A stretch of DNA of 64,000 nucleotides from Nemophila menziesii (taxonomy: Eukaryota; Streptophyta; Magnoliopsida; Boraginales; Hydrophyllaceae): contig JARWIR010000050.1 in assembly GCA_029959085.1 (NCBI GenBank), forward strand, positions 310,001 through 374,000. Reading direction: 5' to 3'. The notes beneath the pieces were generated by a model. The model searched no databases. It was not told the origin of the DNA and saw only the letters and a list, made by a program, of their open reading frames with translations. Of this stretch, positions 37,905 through 51,456 are shown piece by piece. Position numbers and translations under genes: made by a program. Within the stretch, counting starts at the first letter, position 1, and the number at the start of each line of letters is the position of its first letter.

Positions 37905-38723
37905 TTAAAACTCATTAGGAAGAGCTGAATATTTCAATAAAGTTTCTTCCGGTTCCAATATGTGCAGATTATCCAATCGGGGTGTTTCACAAGCCAACTA
38001 TTTTAACAAGTGGATTCGAGTACCCATCTAAAAAACCCTTTATTTATCTGCACAACCACAAAACATTCATATTACACCTCCAAAATCTATTTCAATACCC
38101 TTTAATTTAATTTTATAACAAAAAACTATTAGAGAATTTGCAGGTCTAGAGAATATTTACCTGTAAACACCCAAAGACTTTGAGGAGTTTCAATGATAAG
38201 CAACTATCTACAATCAATTCTAATCCTTCATTGGATATCCTTCTACACCACGATATATCTAAATTAATCAAGCTTTTTGAAGTCCTAGCAAGCGAGATCG
38301 CAGTATTGTGGGTAACCTGTTAAAATCATTGAAACAATAATATTATGTAACAAGAAAATAAAAATATTTACCAGAATGCAATAATTCAGCCACATACCTT
38401 TGAAATCTTATTTAGTGACAGATCCTTTAGATTCTGCCCTGAAACTTCTAGAAAAGCCGCAACTGCTTCATCACTGAAATGTAAAGATCATTTACGGTTG
38501 CATTAACACAAAAATAATTAAACCTAGTGATTAATTATACTATTTAAAATCAAGAATTGTAAAAAGTCGATTGCTCCAAAGTTTGAGTGTTTCGAGTGAT
38601 GTACACTTGTTGGCAAGATATTTCAAGCCCTTATCTGTCAGATTCTCAGCATTCGAGATATTTAGCGCTCGAAGATCAACACACGTGCTCCTAATCAATT
38701 CCAAAGCATAATTTGTTAATTTC
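37905..38723 (-). pseudogene. RAD7/RHP7-like LRR protein, last four exons, copy IV
   Basis: Exons at about 38566-38723, 38398-38473, 38161-38316 and 37905-38047. Exons two and three are open. The first exon has lost its 3' end and splice donor ('gtaaaaagtcga' where other copies read 'gtaaaaacctgaatcga'). The last exon has a TGA at 37987-37989 and the shared frameshift. It lies 2.1 kb from copy III and shares its junction to C' on the right. Confidence 0.8.
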
Positions 38724-38739
38724 CTGCATCCAAATCTAA

Positions 38740-39530
38740 AAAATGTGTATGAAGAATTTTTTAAAGGTATTAAATGGAACGATCATATTGCGTTTCAACG
38801 AACATATGATCTTATACTTATGAAAGATTTGTTTGGAAATGATTGGTAATAGACTACAAATGTTAATCACAATCTTCAAGAAGCTTACCAAGTTGAAAGT
38901 ATATAGACTAACCAACCGGGTTCTGCCGTTATTAAAATCTTGTGACTTTTCTTTCGAGTATGAATGGGAGGAGGTAGGTATTTCTTTAGTCTCATTGTGT
39001 CATAATAAAACATATAATTAATAATAATGTTAAGGAAATTTAGGACAAAATCTATGCTAGAGAGTGAACCTCTAGTGTTGCAAGAGGCATGCAAAATGAC
39101 TAATTGTAACCAATAACGACAACATCTATCTTCCCTGACTATTGTGAACTTATTCATAACTTTACATATCCATCAACAACAATGTCAAACATTTGAGTAT
39201 TCCAGAAAAATATGCATAAATTGTATTTATGTAGATTTTTTTTCATATTCTTTGAAGATGGATCCATTGATTGATGTTTAAGCAAAGCGTGTTATAGAAA
39301 TCTTTTGGATAACAACTGGAATAATGGTAATATTCAATTACATGTATATTTTTTATTAGGTTGATTAGAAAGAGCGAGGATATATTAAAGTGTAAGGTTT
39401 TGATTTTAATAGTTTTGAATATGTTGTAGTCAGGTGTTTCTTTTCTTATGAGTACAAAAAAACAACAAATGGTAGGAATAAAGTGGTTATTGTTAGCATA
39501 AGTTGTGGGCATAAGTGGATATTTTTGTGA
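38740..39530 (+). pseudogene. C' coding remnant, second copy
   Basis: Tandem duplicate of 36640-37434. It has gained further damage: in the exon-like block the codon after KV is TAA (near 39390) instead of GAA. It runs straight into a third module E at about 39622. Confidence 0.45.
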
Positions 39531-39988
39531 TAGTTAGTATTGAATTGTAGTTGTGTGGCGGTATTTTAAGTTTTTTTAATTTCTTTTAGGATGTGTTTTT
39601 AATCATTTTGGTGTAATATACATTGTACTTTTGCAAACTATACCATGTTATTGTTCCCAATTACTAAGAAAAGATATTTGAATATTAATAAAATATATGA
39701 ATGCAAAAATAGACATACATGTGTTTATTTTTAATAAAAAGTAAGACTATAATTACATAACCAATGTTTAGAAAAATATTAGATTTGTCATTGCACCATT
39801 TTTTAAGCTTAATATTAATATTAACTAATGCCATGGTCTCCTTTGTTGAAGTGTCATGGCCAACATCTATTTTATCTCTAATACACTTAAGCCTTAGTCA
39901 CGAATTAACAAGGAGAATATTTTCCTGAAAGAAGAGAGAGAGAGAGAGAGAGGGAGAAAAGTTGGGTGATTAATTGATCCTCTCACTC

Positions 39989-40254
39989 TTAAAACTCATT
40001 AGGAAGAGCTGAATATCTTAATAAAGTTTCTTCCGGTTCCAATATGTGCAGATTATCCAATCGGGGTGTTTCACAAGCCAACTATTTTAACAAGTGGATT
40101 CGAGTACCCATCTAAAAAACACTTTATTTATCTGCACAACCACAAAACATTCATATTACACCTCCAAAATCTATTTCAATACCCTTTAATTTAATTTTAT
40201 AACAAAAAACTATTAGTGAATTTGCAGGTCTAAAGAATATTTACATGTAAAAAC
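39989..40254 (-). pseudogene. RAD7/RHP7-like LRR protein, copy V (last exon plus stub)
   Basis: Only the last exon (39989-40131, with TGA at 40071-40073 and the shared frameshift) and about 14 bp of the preceding exon remain. At 40254 the exon is joined to module F sequence that normally lies about 790 bp further on; both parents share AAGAC, so a microhomology deletion removed the rest. Confidence 0.8.
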
Positions 40255-42905
40255 CCAAGACAAGTTATATTCTATATGACAAATCCTCTATTCAAATATT
40301 AAAAAAAATCTCAAAAATGATTCAAAATTTCAAGACATTTTAGAAAAAATATACTAGTAAATATAAAATCTAACAACTATTTTTCTTAGTTTGTTGGTAA
40401 ACAAAATGCAGCAAACTTTTGTGGAATGAGAAAATAACATATATGAGAACTTTTAAGAGTGAGATAGAAAAGCTAGAATCTAAATGTCTTACATGCTACT
40501 TATTTAACACAATGGTATACCTTATATAGTTACAATAAACCTTAACTTTTATTTACCATAAGCTAATATAATATTATGCACTAACCATATATCTTGGTAA
40601 AGTATTGTGAAAGTTACCATATGATTAACAAAATTTAGGGTTTCTGACACCTAAAAACAAAATTTAAAAGCTATACAAAAATTAATTCTTATTGTTTTAC
40701 ATTCATAATGAAGTGAATTTAGCAACTTCATAATATATATTGTGATCTTATTGTCTGTGTAAAAGATAATGTAATATATTTAAAATATAATTAGATACAT
40801 ATCAAACATAATATTTACTGAAATGGTGAAAACTTACCAAGACTATTATGGAGTATTTCTCCATTATTGAAATATCATGACTAACGATCTTTTTTCTGTA
40901 AATAAAGATTATCACAGATTACAATCAAAAAATCAATTAATAAAAAATCAATAACTTACAGATATTTAATAAAAACAACAAATCTAAAAAAAATTATCCA
41001 CTTTAATGAACAAATTTAAAATTATGGACGATTTAAATCAGTTTATAAAATAATTTAAGATTCTAATTTATATTTTTAATCTCCAATTTTTTTATTCTAG
41101 TTTCAGATTGTACACTATAGCTTTTTTAAATCATACAAAAAGATTAAAAAATTAATCATATAATTCTAAAAACCCGTGTTATAATATATTTACCTTTTAC
41201 AATTGAAAATAATTTGCATTTTTGTTGTGAATCTAGGGTTTGAAAATGGTGTGTTCTATCTACTTGAAATGGCGAGGCGGCTTTCAAAATATTTTGTTTC
41301 ACATATGCAACAGTTGAAACCTATATAGGGTGATGGATTGATATTTTTAGTAGGGTTTCACAGTTATGATCTTATATTTTGGTGGGCCTCAATGTTATGG
41401 GCCGTTGTGCTTACTGCCCAATCATGAACCATATCCATACTTTATATTACAAGTTAATTAATAAAGATATGTTATCATACATATAAGGAGGTAATTTGGT
41501 AACTCTTTTCTATTTGGTCCCTTTAATAATGATTTCAAATGTATATTTTACAAAAGATGCTAGTATCTCATGGTCAAGAACAATCTATGGTCAAACAAAG
41601 TATTCTTTAATAGAAGCCTAATATTGGTCTATTCACCTGAATCATTGTAGTTTTAATTTTGAAGAACGAGGTTTGGCAGAAACTTGGTAAAAGTCTTTTA
41701 TAAAATTATTTCTAAAATACATATCCTTAGAATGAAAACCTTAATGTTGAAACTAGTATCTTTAGTCCAGACTACATTCATATGAGGAAAGATATGTCAA
41801 AGATAATATGATAATTTATCACTAAAGCTCTACATAAATTCAAGAGGATGAATGAACACCCACATGAAATGAGGCATATACCATACTAAAAAATGATATG
41901 CAACAAAATTATGATAAGTTGAATAAAATACTACTGAACAAGTGCTCGTAAAACTAGGAATACAATCCAGGGTTTCTTTCATTATTAAATGTGTGTCAAC
42001 TGAATCATAAATTCTTGTCGAGATCATATGCTTCTATCTTTATATTACCAGTCAAAGGAAAATCTGACAAGGAGACTCTCTATCAATTTACCTAATTATC
42101 TTTTTATGCAAGCTCTAAGTAGTATAAATAATAGTGTCATTTCCGACTTCGATATGTCTCCCTTTCGCAGACAGTTAAAATTTTCTCCTCAAAATAGACA
42201 TGCTTAAAATCCATTTCCTAAACGAGGTCATGTGAAATATTAAATTTCCTCTTACCTATTCTAAAAATCTCAACAAATGTTTCGTACTATCCACTCCTAA
42301 CACAACCATAGGTATTATACAACCATTTATTGAATGTTCAACTTAAGTATGTCTAACTATTTATGGTATGTAGCTAGGTAATCCATCGTAGTGGAAAGAA
42401 GTCTAAGGTTAGTATACTAGTGTATACGACAAAGTATGTAACACCCTATCTCAAAGGAGGGTGTCAATCTTTACCTAAGCTTTAAGAATTTGAATGTAAT
42501 AATTAAAAAATAAACACTGTCCTTATTTCATATTTCCGTTTATATATGTATCAAAGATATATACCACCAAAATATCAATAAAGACATGGCGTAGATTCAT
42601 AAATATATAAACCATGATCTTACAAACATGTTCACTATCAGGAACATTCTGTGAAGGACTATGTTTATGAGATAAATTATCAAAAACACAAAGAAGTTTG
42701 CAATCTGCTTTAAGACCCTTATTTTCTCTGTTTGAAGGGGTAAACCGCTAATATGTATATTTTATTTACTTCTTCACACAATGACTGAAGCCTTCTCTTC
42801 TTCTCGTACGTCATTATGACCCTTAGTGTTGAGCTCTAAGTAAATCTTGTTATCACCTTCAATAATTCCATGTGCATTAGTGGGTAGGTCCAAGCATAAT
42901 ATATG
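40255..42905. repeat. Module F, R2 copy
   Basis: Joins directly to the stub of LRR exon three. It shares with R3 (53019) a ~30-bp deletion at 40899 ('ctgtaaataaagattatcac'), and further R2/R3-specific variants such as 'tcgagatcatat' near 42020. No gene is supported; the minus ORF at 41830-42027 is the usual F frame. Confidence 0.75.
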
Positions 42906-43573
42906 TCCCTACAATGAAATATTGCATAATATAGGGAAATATAATACAACTTTTGCATAATATAAGAAGCTATATACTATAGTGCAACTTTGTCATAATA
43001 TAGGGACATGTATTGCAATATATGGGGACCTATATTGCAATTTTTGAAAAAACATAGGGCATTTACGTCAACAATGACGCTAATTTTGAAGGAGTGAATT
43101 CTTGAAAAAAAGCTTCGTCTCATAGAATGTTTAAAGAATTGTATATATAATATAGGGACCTAAAGTGCAATTGATTCTATGTATAGGTGACACTGTGTGA
43201 TTTTTTTTTCATGCGACTTGTTTATTATGATGGATGGATATAAAGATAGAGTGTCCTACTTGTCGTCGCCCTCTTCCACCAGCTTGACTGAAGATTCTTC
43301 TTAAGGAAAAATTTGTAAATTTGATTTGGGGTAAATTTACTAAACTTTTAATTTTTTAATTTTATGTGGTTTTTATTTGTATGATTATTTTTTTATTTAA
43401 TGTAAGAGATAGGGAATTGTAGTATAACAAATGCAAAAAAATTAATATCAAGGCCTATAGTGTAGTTTTTGGATCATATAGGGACCTACAATACATTTTT
43501 TGCATATTATAGGGACCTACAGTATAGATAGTGCATAATATAGTGACATTTAGTGTAATTTTATATAATATAG
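42906..43573. repeat. Module G minisatellite, R2 (truncated)
   Basis: Ends at 'gggatctaga', where a deletion of the following ~850 bp (compare 21465-22320) joins it to module H. Confidence 0.75.
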
Positions 43574-43604
43574 GGATCTAGACTAATCTTCAATTTTCTT
43601 TTTA

Positions 43605-44470
43605 GGGTAGACGACCTAAACTCCCATGTTTGACTCAATTTTTTAAATTTTTGAATATATTTGAGAGTTACATTGACTATGGTAAAAGTTAGTCTTATAA
43701 TTTTGAATCATTTTGATTCTTAAAAGATATAATCCATAATTATTTAGTCACACTACTTTTTTTAATCAAATTTAGTCACACTATAAGAGTAACTATCGTT
43801 CATAAATTTCTAATTTTAACTTCATTTAAAAAAATGTATGGATCTAAAATAGATAGTTGTAGTTGTTAAAGTATTCTACATTATTTCGAGTGAATGAATC
43901 GTTATCAAAATGTAAATAATCATCAGATGCATTAAAAAATAAAAAGATAAAAATATTCACGGATCGATTCATTGCACCACATTCTATCCTAGAAAATCGT
44001 GAGAATTGAAAATAGAGTTTTTTTTACATAAGAGGCTTTAGAGTCACCTCCTAAACATCCAAGTTTGACTCAATCTTTTACATTTTTGAATATATTTGAG
44101 AGTTACTTTGACTATGGTAAAAGTTAGTCTTATAATTTAGAATCATTTTGATTCTTGAAAGATATAATTCCATAATTCTTTAGTCACACTACTTTTTTTA
44201 ATCAAATTTAGTCACACTACAATTAACTATCAATCATAAATTTCTAATTTTTAACTTTATTTGAAAAAATTATGGATCTAAAATCAATAGTTTTAGTTGT
44301 AAAAGTATTATACACTCTTTCGATTGAGTGAATCTTTATCAAAATGGAAATAATTATCAGATGCATTAAAAAAGAAATAGATAAAAATATTCACGATCGA
44401 TTCATTGCACAACATTCTATCCTACAAAATCGTGAGAATTGAAAATAGAGTTTTTTTTTTACATAAGAGG
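43605..44470. repeat. Module H: 438-bp-type direct doublet, R2
   Basis: Two units start near 43618 and 44052. Same organisation as 22340-23220; no gene. Confidence 0.8.
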
Positions 44471-45179
44471 CTTTAGAGACACCTCCTATAAACACATGCT
44501 TCCTTACCCAATCTACTTTTTTTATTAAAAATTCATAAACCAAATTAACACTCTAAGCCAAAATTACTCTTCCCATTATACCTATTTTTTGTTTTTTATT
44601 TGCTATATATAACATTTTTTATTATAATTATTTATAAAAACCCTAAACATTAGATTCTCTCTCCTCTGTTTATTAAAAACTCACAATGATTTTCTTCTAC
44701 TTTTTTGTCTTTCATTTTCTTTCTCAGCCATGGCTGCTAGAACTTCACAGATCTTGAAGATCATGCCTTCAATATAGTCATGAGCATCTAGTTCACGAAA
44801 GAAGATGAGACATGTCGTTCATCCCCCCTCATGCTGCTGCACAAGGAAATAGTTTGCTACTCCGGTGAAGGAGATACTGATGTTCAAGCTTGAAGATCTC
44901 CGTCATTCGTGAGTGAAGACCTCCGCCGTTATTCGAGTAAAGTCATTGGTGAAATCCTTTTGGTTTGAGAAAGTTTTGTCGCCAGAGATCTATGGAGCTT
45001 CGAGCTTTGGTTGTAGAACGTTGGAGATGTCTTTTTCTTTTTCTTAGTAGATAGACATATGTACTTTTCATGTTACATCATTTATTCAATATTAATTGTT
45101 GACTCTTTATTAGTAAATGTATTTTAGTGTATGTTTATTGTTTTCTCCCTAAATAATTCTTGTAGTATTAATTCTAAAA

Positions 45180-45405
45180 AAACTCAGTAATTTATTACTC
45201 AGGATTTTTACCATATACTCAGTTACTTTCCCTCAATCTCAGTAAAATCCCTGATCAATCATTTTTCTCCGAGTACTCAATTCTTTTTCTCGATAACTCA
45301 CTACGTTTTCCGAGTACTCACTATTTCTGGCAACCTAGCACCTTTTTCGAGTACCCATATCCTTTTTAGAGTACATAGAACTTTTTCCGAGTACTCATAA
45401 TGATT
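45180..45405. repeat. GAGTACTC palindrome minisatellite, R3
   Basis: Contracted by one or two units relative to R0 and R2: 'gagtactcactatttctgg' directly follows the first core. Confidence 0.8.
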
Positions 45406-46254
45406 TACGGCGGCACTAGCGGTGGTCGGCGGTTCGGAGATCGGTAGTGGTTGGTGGGTGTGATCGGAGTTGGAAACTATTGATACTCTGTGAAGGAGGA
45501 GGAGAGCAAAATGGTAATAGAGTAGAGAAAAAAATTATAAGGGAGGAGAAAGAAGTATCTATTTTTGTTTATATATACATTAAGATTGTTATTGAAACAC
45601 AAGGTGTCAAAGGTTTCTTTCGAGAATAGTTGATTAGGGTATTACTTATTGGGCAAGTAGATGGTCTCAAGACCACATGAGTAATTCACCCTCTAAAATT
45701 TGATAAGTCATAATTATGTTTTTTTTTCTATTTTTTAAGGTTCAAGGTTCCTATAATTAATTGTAGTAACATGAACTAGATATAGTTTTTTTGAAATTCA
45801 AACTAATAAATAGTGTTCAAGAACTCCCGCATAAGATTTTTAACCTTCTAGAAAATGCTCTTAGAATTAGTCGAAACTAAGATATTTTAGAAAGTTTGGG
45901 AGGTTCTTAAGGTTATATTATCATGACTTATTCAGTTATGTCTAATTTATTTCTTTTCCTGAACATATAGTCTAACCGATACTTAGGCCATTTTAGAAAG
46001 TTTGTGAGGTAAATCAAGCAACTCAACTCAATAGTGGAAATAGGTTGTGGTATCTCTCTTCCCTCTACCCGTAGGGCACTCTTACTCATTTTAATCAAAT
46101 TTGATGTTATTTTTTCTTTTTTCCCTTGCGTTAATTATTATCGTGGATTTTAGCCACAAATATGGCTTTTTCTTGGGTTGATTTTGTTTAAAAGATGTTA
46201 TTATGGAGGTCTCTCAAAGGCATCCGATTATTGGGATTTTATATGGGTTAAGGT

Positions 46255-46575
46255 TTAGGATGAGAGTCGGAGTGGAGAGGTTAGCAGCTTCTTGTGAAGG
46301 ATGCTAGTTTTATGGCCTTCATGGTCTTCATTGTGGGCTAGTGGTTGAGTGGAGAGAGTCGATAGTTGTGTAGATGTAGAAGACGATCGGGTTAATGTGG
46401 TCTTAAAGGTTATCATAGTTAGAGAACCAAGGATTTCAGGTTGCATGGATAGTGTATAGTGTGTTGAAAGTAACAGGGTGGTGTTCAACAATGTGGGGCA
46501 AAAACAACGGGACATGGTTGTAAAATTGGGTTCAGGCTTCGTGGTTGAAATGGCATGGGGGTCTCTAGTTTTCAC
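46255..46575 (-). other. Module A 106-codon frame, R3
   Basis: Differs from 7486-7806 by a single residue (Thr for Lys), following the near-identity of the underlying DNA. Confidence 0.2.
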
Positions 46576-47249
46576 TAGTTGTTTTGGTTGATGAAATTGA
46601 AGTAGGTAATGGCCCTACAGGGTTGGGCAAAACTACTTTGTTTGAGTTCGGTATAGATTATAAATGTTTGGAGGATTGGGTAAGGTACGTACATGGTGTT
46701 CCCTAGAGATGGTACTTTTGAGTGGTTTACGAGCTCAAGTGATCTAGTTTAAAGCTGTTGATTACTAGGCATAGTTGCACAAAGATGTCTAGTACAAATT
46801 ATACAAAGTTTGTTCAATTTTACCCATTTTTGGAGGAGGAATGAGTATTTTAAGAGGATATTTAATAAATGGAAAGCAAATTGTCATTTCCTGGAATAGA
46901 TTTTTCGAGTCATAGAGGATGCTATAACTTTTGTGAGATAAGACACAACTTATAGAAATTTGGAGAAGATGGTTTCTTTAGTTGACGTTAGGGCTCTGTA
47001 TGGATATTGGAAGGATAGCTATTGTGTGTTAGAGTTTGTTGAGGAGGAAAGGGTTTATGCCATTAATCTATGCTGAATTTGGGAAAAAGTTGGTATTTCT
47101 CACCCGAAAGGAAGGTTTAAGTTGAGCAACTCGTTACTTTCTTGATACTCTGTCCTCCAAACCTATTGGGTGTGCTATTTGGTAGGATTTGTGGTGTTTT
47201 ATACCACTGCATGTCACAGTTGCACTACATCAATCGTGATTAGGTACAT

Positions 47250-47468
47250 CTATCTGGTACTTTGATATTTTATCTCTTTTGATAATTTAATGACGGTGGA
47301 ACCAAGATATTGGATGAGTTGTTTCTCTAAAGACTTACTTTTACCTTTACCTTTCAAGAAGGATCGCGATTCTTGAAAATCATCTCCTGCGGTTTGAAAA
47401 TGACTTTGTCTATATATATTAGAAAGGTCTCTTTGCATTGGGGTTGCTACCTGATCGAGACTATACAT
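47250..47468 (-). other. Module B 72-codon frame, R3
   Basis: Same peptide as 8481-8699. Confidence 0.25.
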
Positions 47469-49854
47469 ATTGTTTCATGCAAACCATGGTTACTCACCGA
47501 AAGGGGAATCCCGGCACTTCTATGATCAAGATACTTTGAAACTAAAATATATTCAAATAGATTTGTAAATGAATAGTGCACATACCCTTACTATTGACAT
47601 GCGGACATGTACATGAGCTTAATAAGACCTATAGCCTCCAAATGTTATATTTTCATATAAGGGGGTGCCAACAAGTGGGATTACCATACGGTCCTCATTA
47701 GAAATGTTTTTCAGGGTGTTGTAGACAAGCCTTCACTAATTATGAGCAGAGGGCCTTATTGGATGAGTAATGCACTAGTTGTTTGGAATCTTTGGTCTGG
47801 TATTCTAGTTATATTATTCTAACAATACTTTCAAAAAATACTCCTTAAATGAAGCTTCTACATATTGAATGTGAGCATGCAATAAAGGTATCATTGTGCA
47901 TATAAGAGGTTGTTATTTTGAGCTTATTGATATATGTATAATTCCATAGATGCGTAACTTGATAAAGGTAATTAAGTATGACAGTTAAATATTTCTATCA
48001 GATTGGAATGTTGGAGCTAGACAAAAATATAATCGAAAAAGTCCATATGTCGAGATTTTGCGTTATTGGTTTTAAAATTACAAACCTATATAAATTTTTT
48101 CTCCACTGTCTTATTAAGGCAAATCGAAGATAAATATTATTTACGGATTTTATGGGACAATATTTTTTAATTTATAATACCAAGCCCGATCCGAAAAGGA
48201 AAATTATGCTAAAATAAGGATATAAATCGTGTCTCTTTAACATCACTTTCATGTATTCAGAAACTAAAAATTTACAAAATCATAAATTGATTGCACTATA
48301 CATATATGAGAATGTTTTTCAAAGTGCTAAATGGCTTGATTGACTAGAAACACAAGTTTGGAGTTGCAATATACATAAATGGAAATATTCATTGGAGAAA
48401 TTAGGGTACTAGCTAAATAAATACATGTATTTTAAATGTTCAAAATTACATGTACATTTAAACTTAAAAGTTATTTTGATTTAACGTATAGATAAATAAA
48501 AAACATACATGGAAATAATTAACAAGACCAAAAAAGATAATCAAAAGAACAATTTATTAAGATTAAAACGTTCATTACGTTGAGGAGTTATAAAGTTCCT
48601 GATCTTCCTAACAATTATAGATTTTGTATGTGGCTATCAAAATGATCAAAAAATTTATACATGATCTTATCCTTGCATGGTCTAAGTACATAAAACCAAT
48701 TATTAGACAAGGCAAATCTTCCAAAAACTGCACCTCTAAGCATACAAGTTCAAGTGCATTTACATGAATTCTTTCTTGCGAAAAAGACTTAATTCGCTCA
48801 TCCAGTACAAAACTTTTAGGCTCTTTAGCTAGGAACAAGATATTCCCAAAATCATTACCTCGAGGTTTGCCTTAATTTTTATTTGTACAAACCTAAAGTC
48901 TTGAGATTAAGCCTAAGGATCTTCATATTTAGTAGATGAGATTTTAGAGATTTATTGTCCTAGTGCTTGAGCTTGATGTTCAATGACCTGAAATTTTTTC
49001 GACCTTAAGGTACACAAGTGCATAAGTTCATTCTAAAATCAGAATTCATTCGCATCAATTATCACAAGCCAATAGATACATTACTCTAACTTGAAAATTC
49101 TTTTTACAACGAAAAATCTATACATTTCATTTACTAAATTATACCTATTTAACTCAATCTTATTCAAATTTTTTGGCTACTTTACTAATTGTCCAGGGTG
49201 AATATTTTATAGAATCTAAATTTTTGTTTCTAAATTTCTTACCGAATATTTAACACCTTTGATTGTTTCATTTACATATGATTAATGGTGTAGGTAAGTA
49301 ATGACAAAACATAATATATATTTGTTATTTATTTATATATGACTTCACAACCAATTATACCAAGAAAATGTAGATATTGCATAAAAGCAACTAAAAATTT
49401 ATGTACAAAATTTATAGAGTGCCAAATACAAAAAAAAAATCACCATGTTAATCCATCAACAGAACATATTTTTTGTTTTTCAAAATAACAAATGAATAAA
49501 CATAAGTTTGAAAGTAAAAAAAATAAACTCACCTTTCTGCCCAGTAAAAGTATTAATCTATAATTGAAATATAATGACCATAGACCTAATATGTTAATAG
49601 ATAAAAATAATTTTTTGATTAGAGATTAGCATGTATAGAAAATCACATTTATCATAAAAAGAGAAAGCAATGAGGACCTATGACAGAATAGAAGATGAAG
49701 AAGTTGATTCAGAAAGAAGAAGATAATTACTTAGATGTGAAGAGTGGTATCACTTTTAAGATTTGTAATGTTTATCTATACTTAAAATGGAGGTTTGGAG
49801 CTACGATTAGTGTTTGGACTATGAAATTTAAAAATATTATTGTATTTGGTTTTA

Positions 49855-49857
<3 letters not shown>

Positions 49858-49930
<73 letters not shown>
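49858..49930. repeat. (TA)n microsatellite, module C, R3 (longest)
   Basis: About 73 bp of uninterrupted TA, the longest of the four orthologous tracts. Frames read through it (Tyr-Ile repeats on both strands) are artefacts. Confidence 0.95.
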
Positions 49931-49932
<2 letters not shown>

Positions 49933-50459
49933 AAAATATGTATATGACTAACATTTCCAACATAAATTTACATACTTGGTTAGAAATACGGTAAGAATGT
50001 GACCATAAAAATATTTTTTTCTAAAAAATAAATGTGCTACTTCATTAGGTTGAGTTACAAGTCCAAGAATATATTGGACATTGCTTATCAAGATTGTTAA
50101 AATGTTTTCTGATTGGGGTTGAGTTAACAGAATGTTGATTTCTTTTCTTGTTGTCTCATTATGACAAATCTGAAAAATGTGTATGAAGATTTTTTTGAAG
50201 ATATTAAATGAAACAATCATATTGCATTTCAACAAACTTATGATCTTAATCTTATGGAATATTTGTTTCGAAATGATTGGTACTAAATTTAAAATGTTAA
50301 TCACAATCTTCATGAAGCCGACCAAATTGAAAGTGTACTGACTAACCAATTGGGTTTTGTCAGTAGATAAATCTTGTGACGTTTCTTTTCCCTATGAATG
50401 GGAGGATGTGGGTATTTCATTAGTCTTGTTGTATCATAATAAAATATATAATAATCATT

Positions 50460-50705
50460 ATGTTAGGAAAATTTGGGACAAAATCTAATCTAGAGAGTGA
50501 ACCTCTAGTGTTGCAAGAGGCATGCAAAATGACTAATTTGAACCAACAACTTCCAACATCTATCTTCACTGACTATTGTGAACTTATTCATAACTTTACA
50601 AATCCATCGACAACAATGTGGAACATTCGACTATTCATGAAAAATATGCATATATTGTATTTAGGTATGATTTTTTTTCATATTCATCGAAGATGGATCC
50701 ATTGA
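50460..50705 (+). pseudogene. Module C remnant frame 'MLGKFGTKSNLESEP', R3
   Basis: An 81-codon open frame with PLVLQEACKMTNLNQQLPTS and a CELIHNFTNPSTTMWN block. R4 has a near-identical frame (63370-63615), R1 a shorter one (11645-11854), and R2 has lost the middle. It belongs to the same decayed region as 11356-11870; which frame was the original is unclear. Confidence 0.35.
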
Positions 50706-51076
50706 TTGATGTTTTAGCAAAGAGTGTTATAGAAATATTTTTGATAACAAATAGAATAATTGTAATATTCAATTGATTGTATATTTTTAATTAGGACACT
50801 TAGAAAGAGAGGGGATACAAGGTTTTGATTTCAATAGTTTTGAATATATTGTAGTCATGTGTTTAGTTTCTTATGAGTAAAAAAACAACAAATGGTTGGG
50901 ATAAAGTGGTTATTTTTAGCATAACTTATTGGCATATGTGGAGATTTGTCTGATAGTTAGGATTGAATTGTGGTTGTGTGGCGGTATTTTAATTTTTATA
51001 ATTTATTTCAGGATGTGTTTTTAATCATTTCGGTGTAATATTCAATTGATTGTATATTTTTTATCTAGATGATTAG

Positions 51077-51238
51077 AAAGAGAGGGGATATATTGAAGTG
51101 GAAGGGTTTAATTTTTATAGTTTTGAATATATCATAGTTAGGTGTTTCTTTTCTTTTGAGTACAAAAGTGAAACAAATGGTAGGGTTAAAGTGGTTATTT
51201 TTCGCATAAATGATGGACATAATTGGAGATTAGTGTGA
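51077..51238 (+). pseudogene. Exon-like block 'VEGFNFYSFEY', R3
   Basis: Open for 53 codons from just after a TAG at 51074 to a TGA at 51236, the same frame as 12269-12430. It is the second unit of the 281-bp doublet. Confidence 0.4.
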
Positions 51239-51456
51239 TAGTTAGGATTGAATGGTGGTTGTGTGGCGGTATTTAAATATTTTTATTTTCTTATTTGAGA
51301 ATGTGTTTTTAATCATTTTGGTATAAAATAACTAAACTAAAATTAAGCTTTGCTCGGTGTATAATCATACATATGTCAACTTAACTCGATTTACCATTTT
51401 TTTAAAACTACATTTGAGAGCTACATTGATTTTTTTTCCATTATCATTTTGACTCG

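Larger units (their letters stand above)
35425..39621. repeat. Internal 2.1-kb tandem duplication (E/LRR + C') in R2
   Basis: Two head-to-tail units (35425-37525 and 37526-39621) and the start of a third (39622-40254). Each joins module E plus the LRR exons to a piece of module C at the same point ('ccaaatctaaaaaatgtg', about 36635 and 38735) and rejoins E at 'ttcattgtac' (about 37525). The E-C' chimera therefore formed once and was then duplicated. Confidence 0.9.
23264..44526. repeat. Array unit R2 (most complete, ~21.3 kb)
   Basis: Order: A (23264-25466), B (25467-28060), C (28061-31698), the inverted-repeat element, D flank with an extra 1.43 kb, E/LRR, C', E/LRR, C', E, then F (40255), G and H. 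It differs from R1 by the internal 2.1-kb tandem duplication (35425-39621), the extra sequence at 32776-34209, a filled deletion near 28020 and loss of the H microsatellite. Confidence 0.9.

Noticed and set aside
49695..49994. ORF of 99 codons with a long Tyr-Ile repeat, and the matching minus-strand ORF at 49772-49963
   Set aside because: The repeat is the (TA)n microsatellite read in frame on both strands. The length differs in each unit and no other part of the frame is recognisable.
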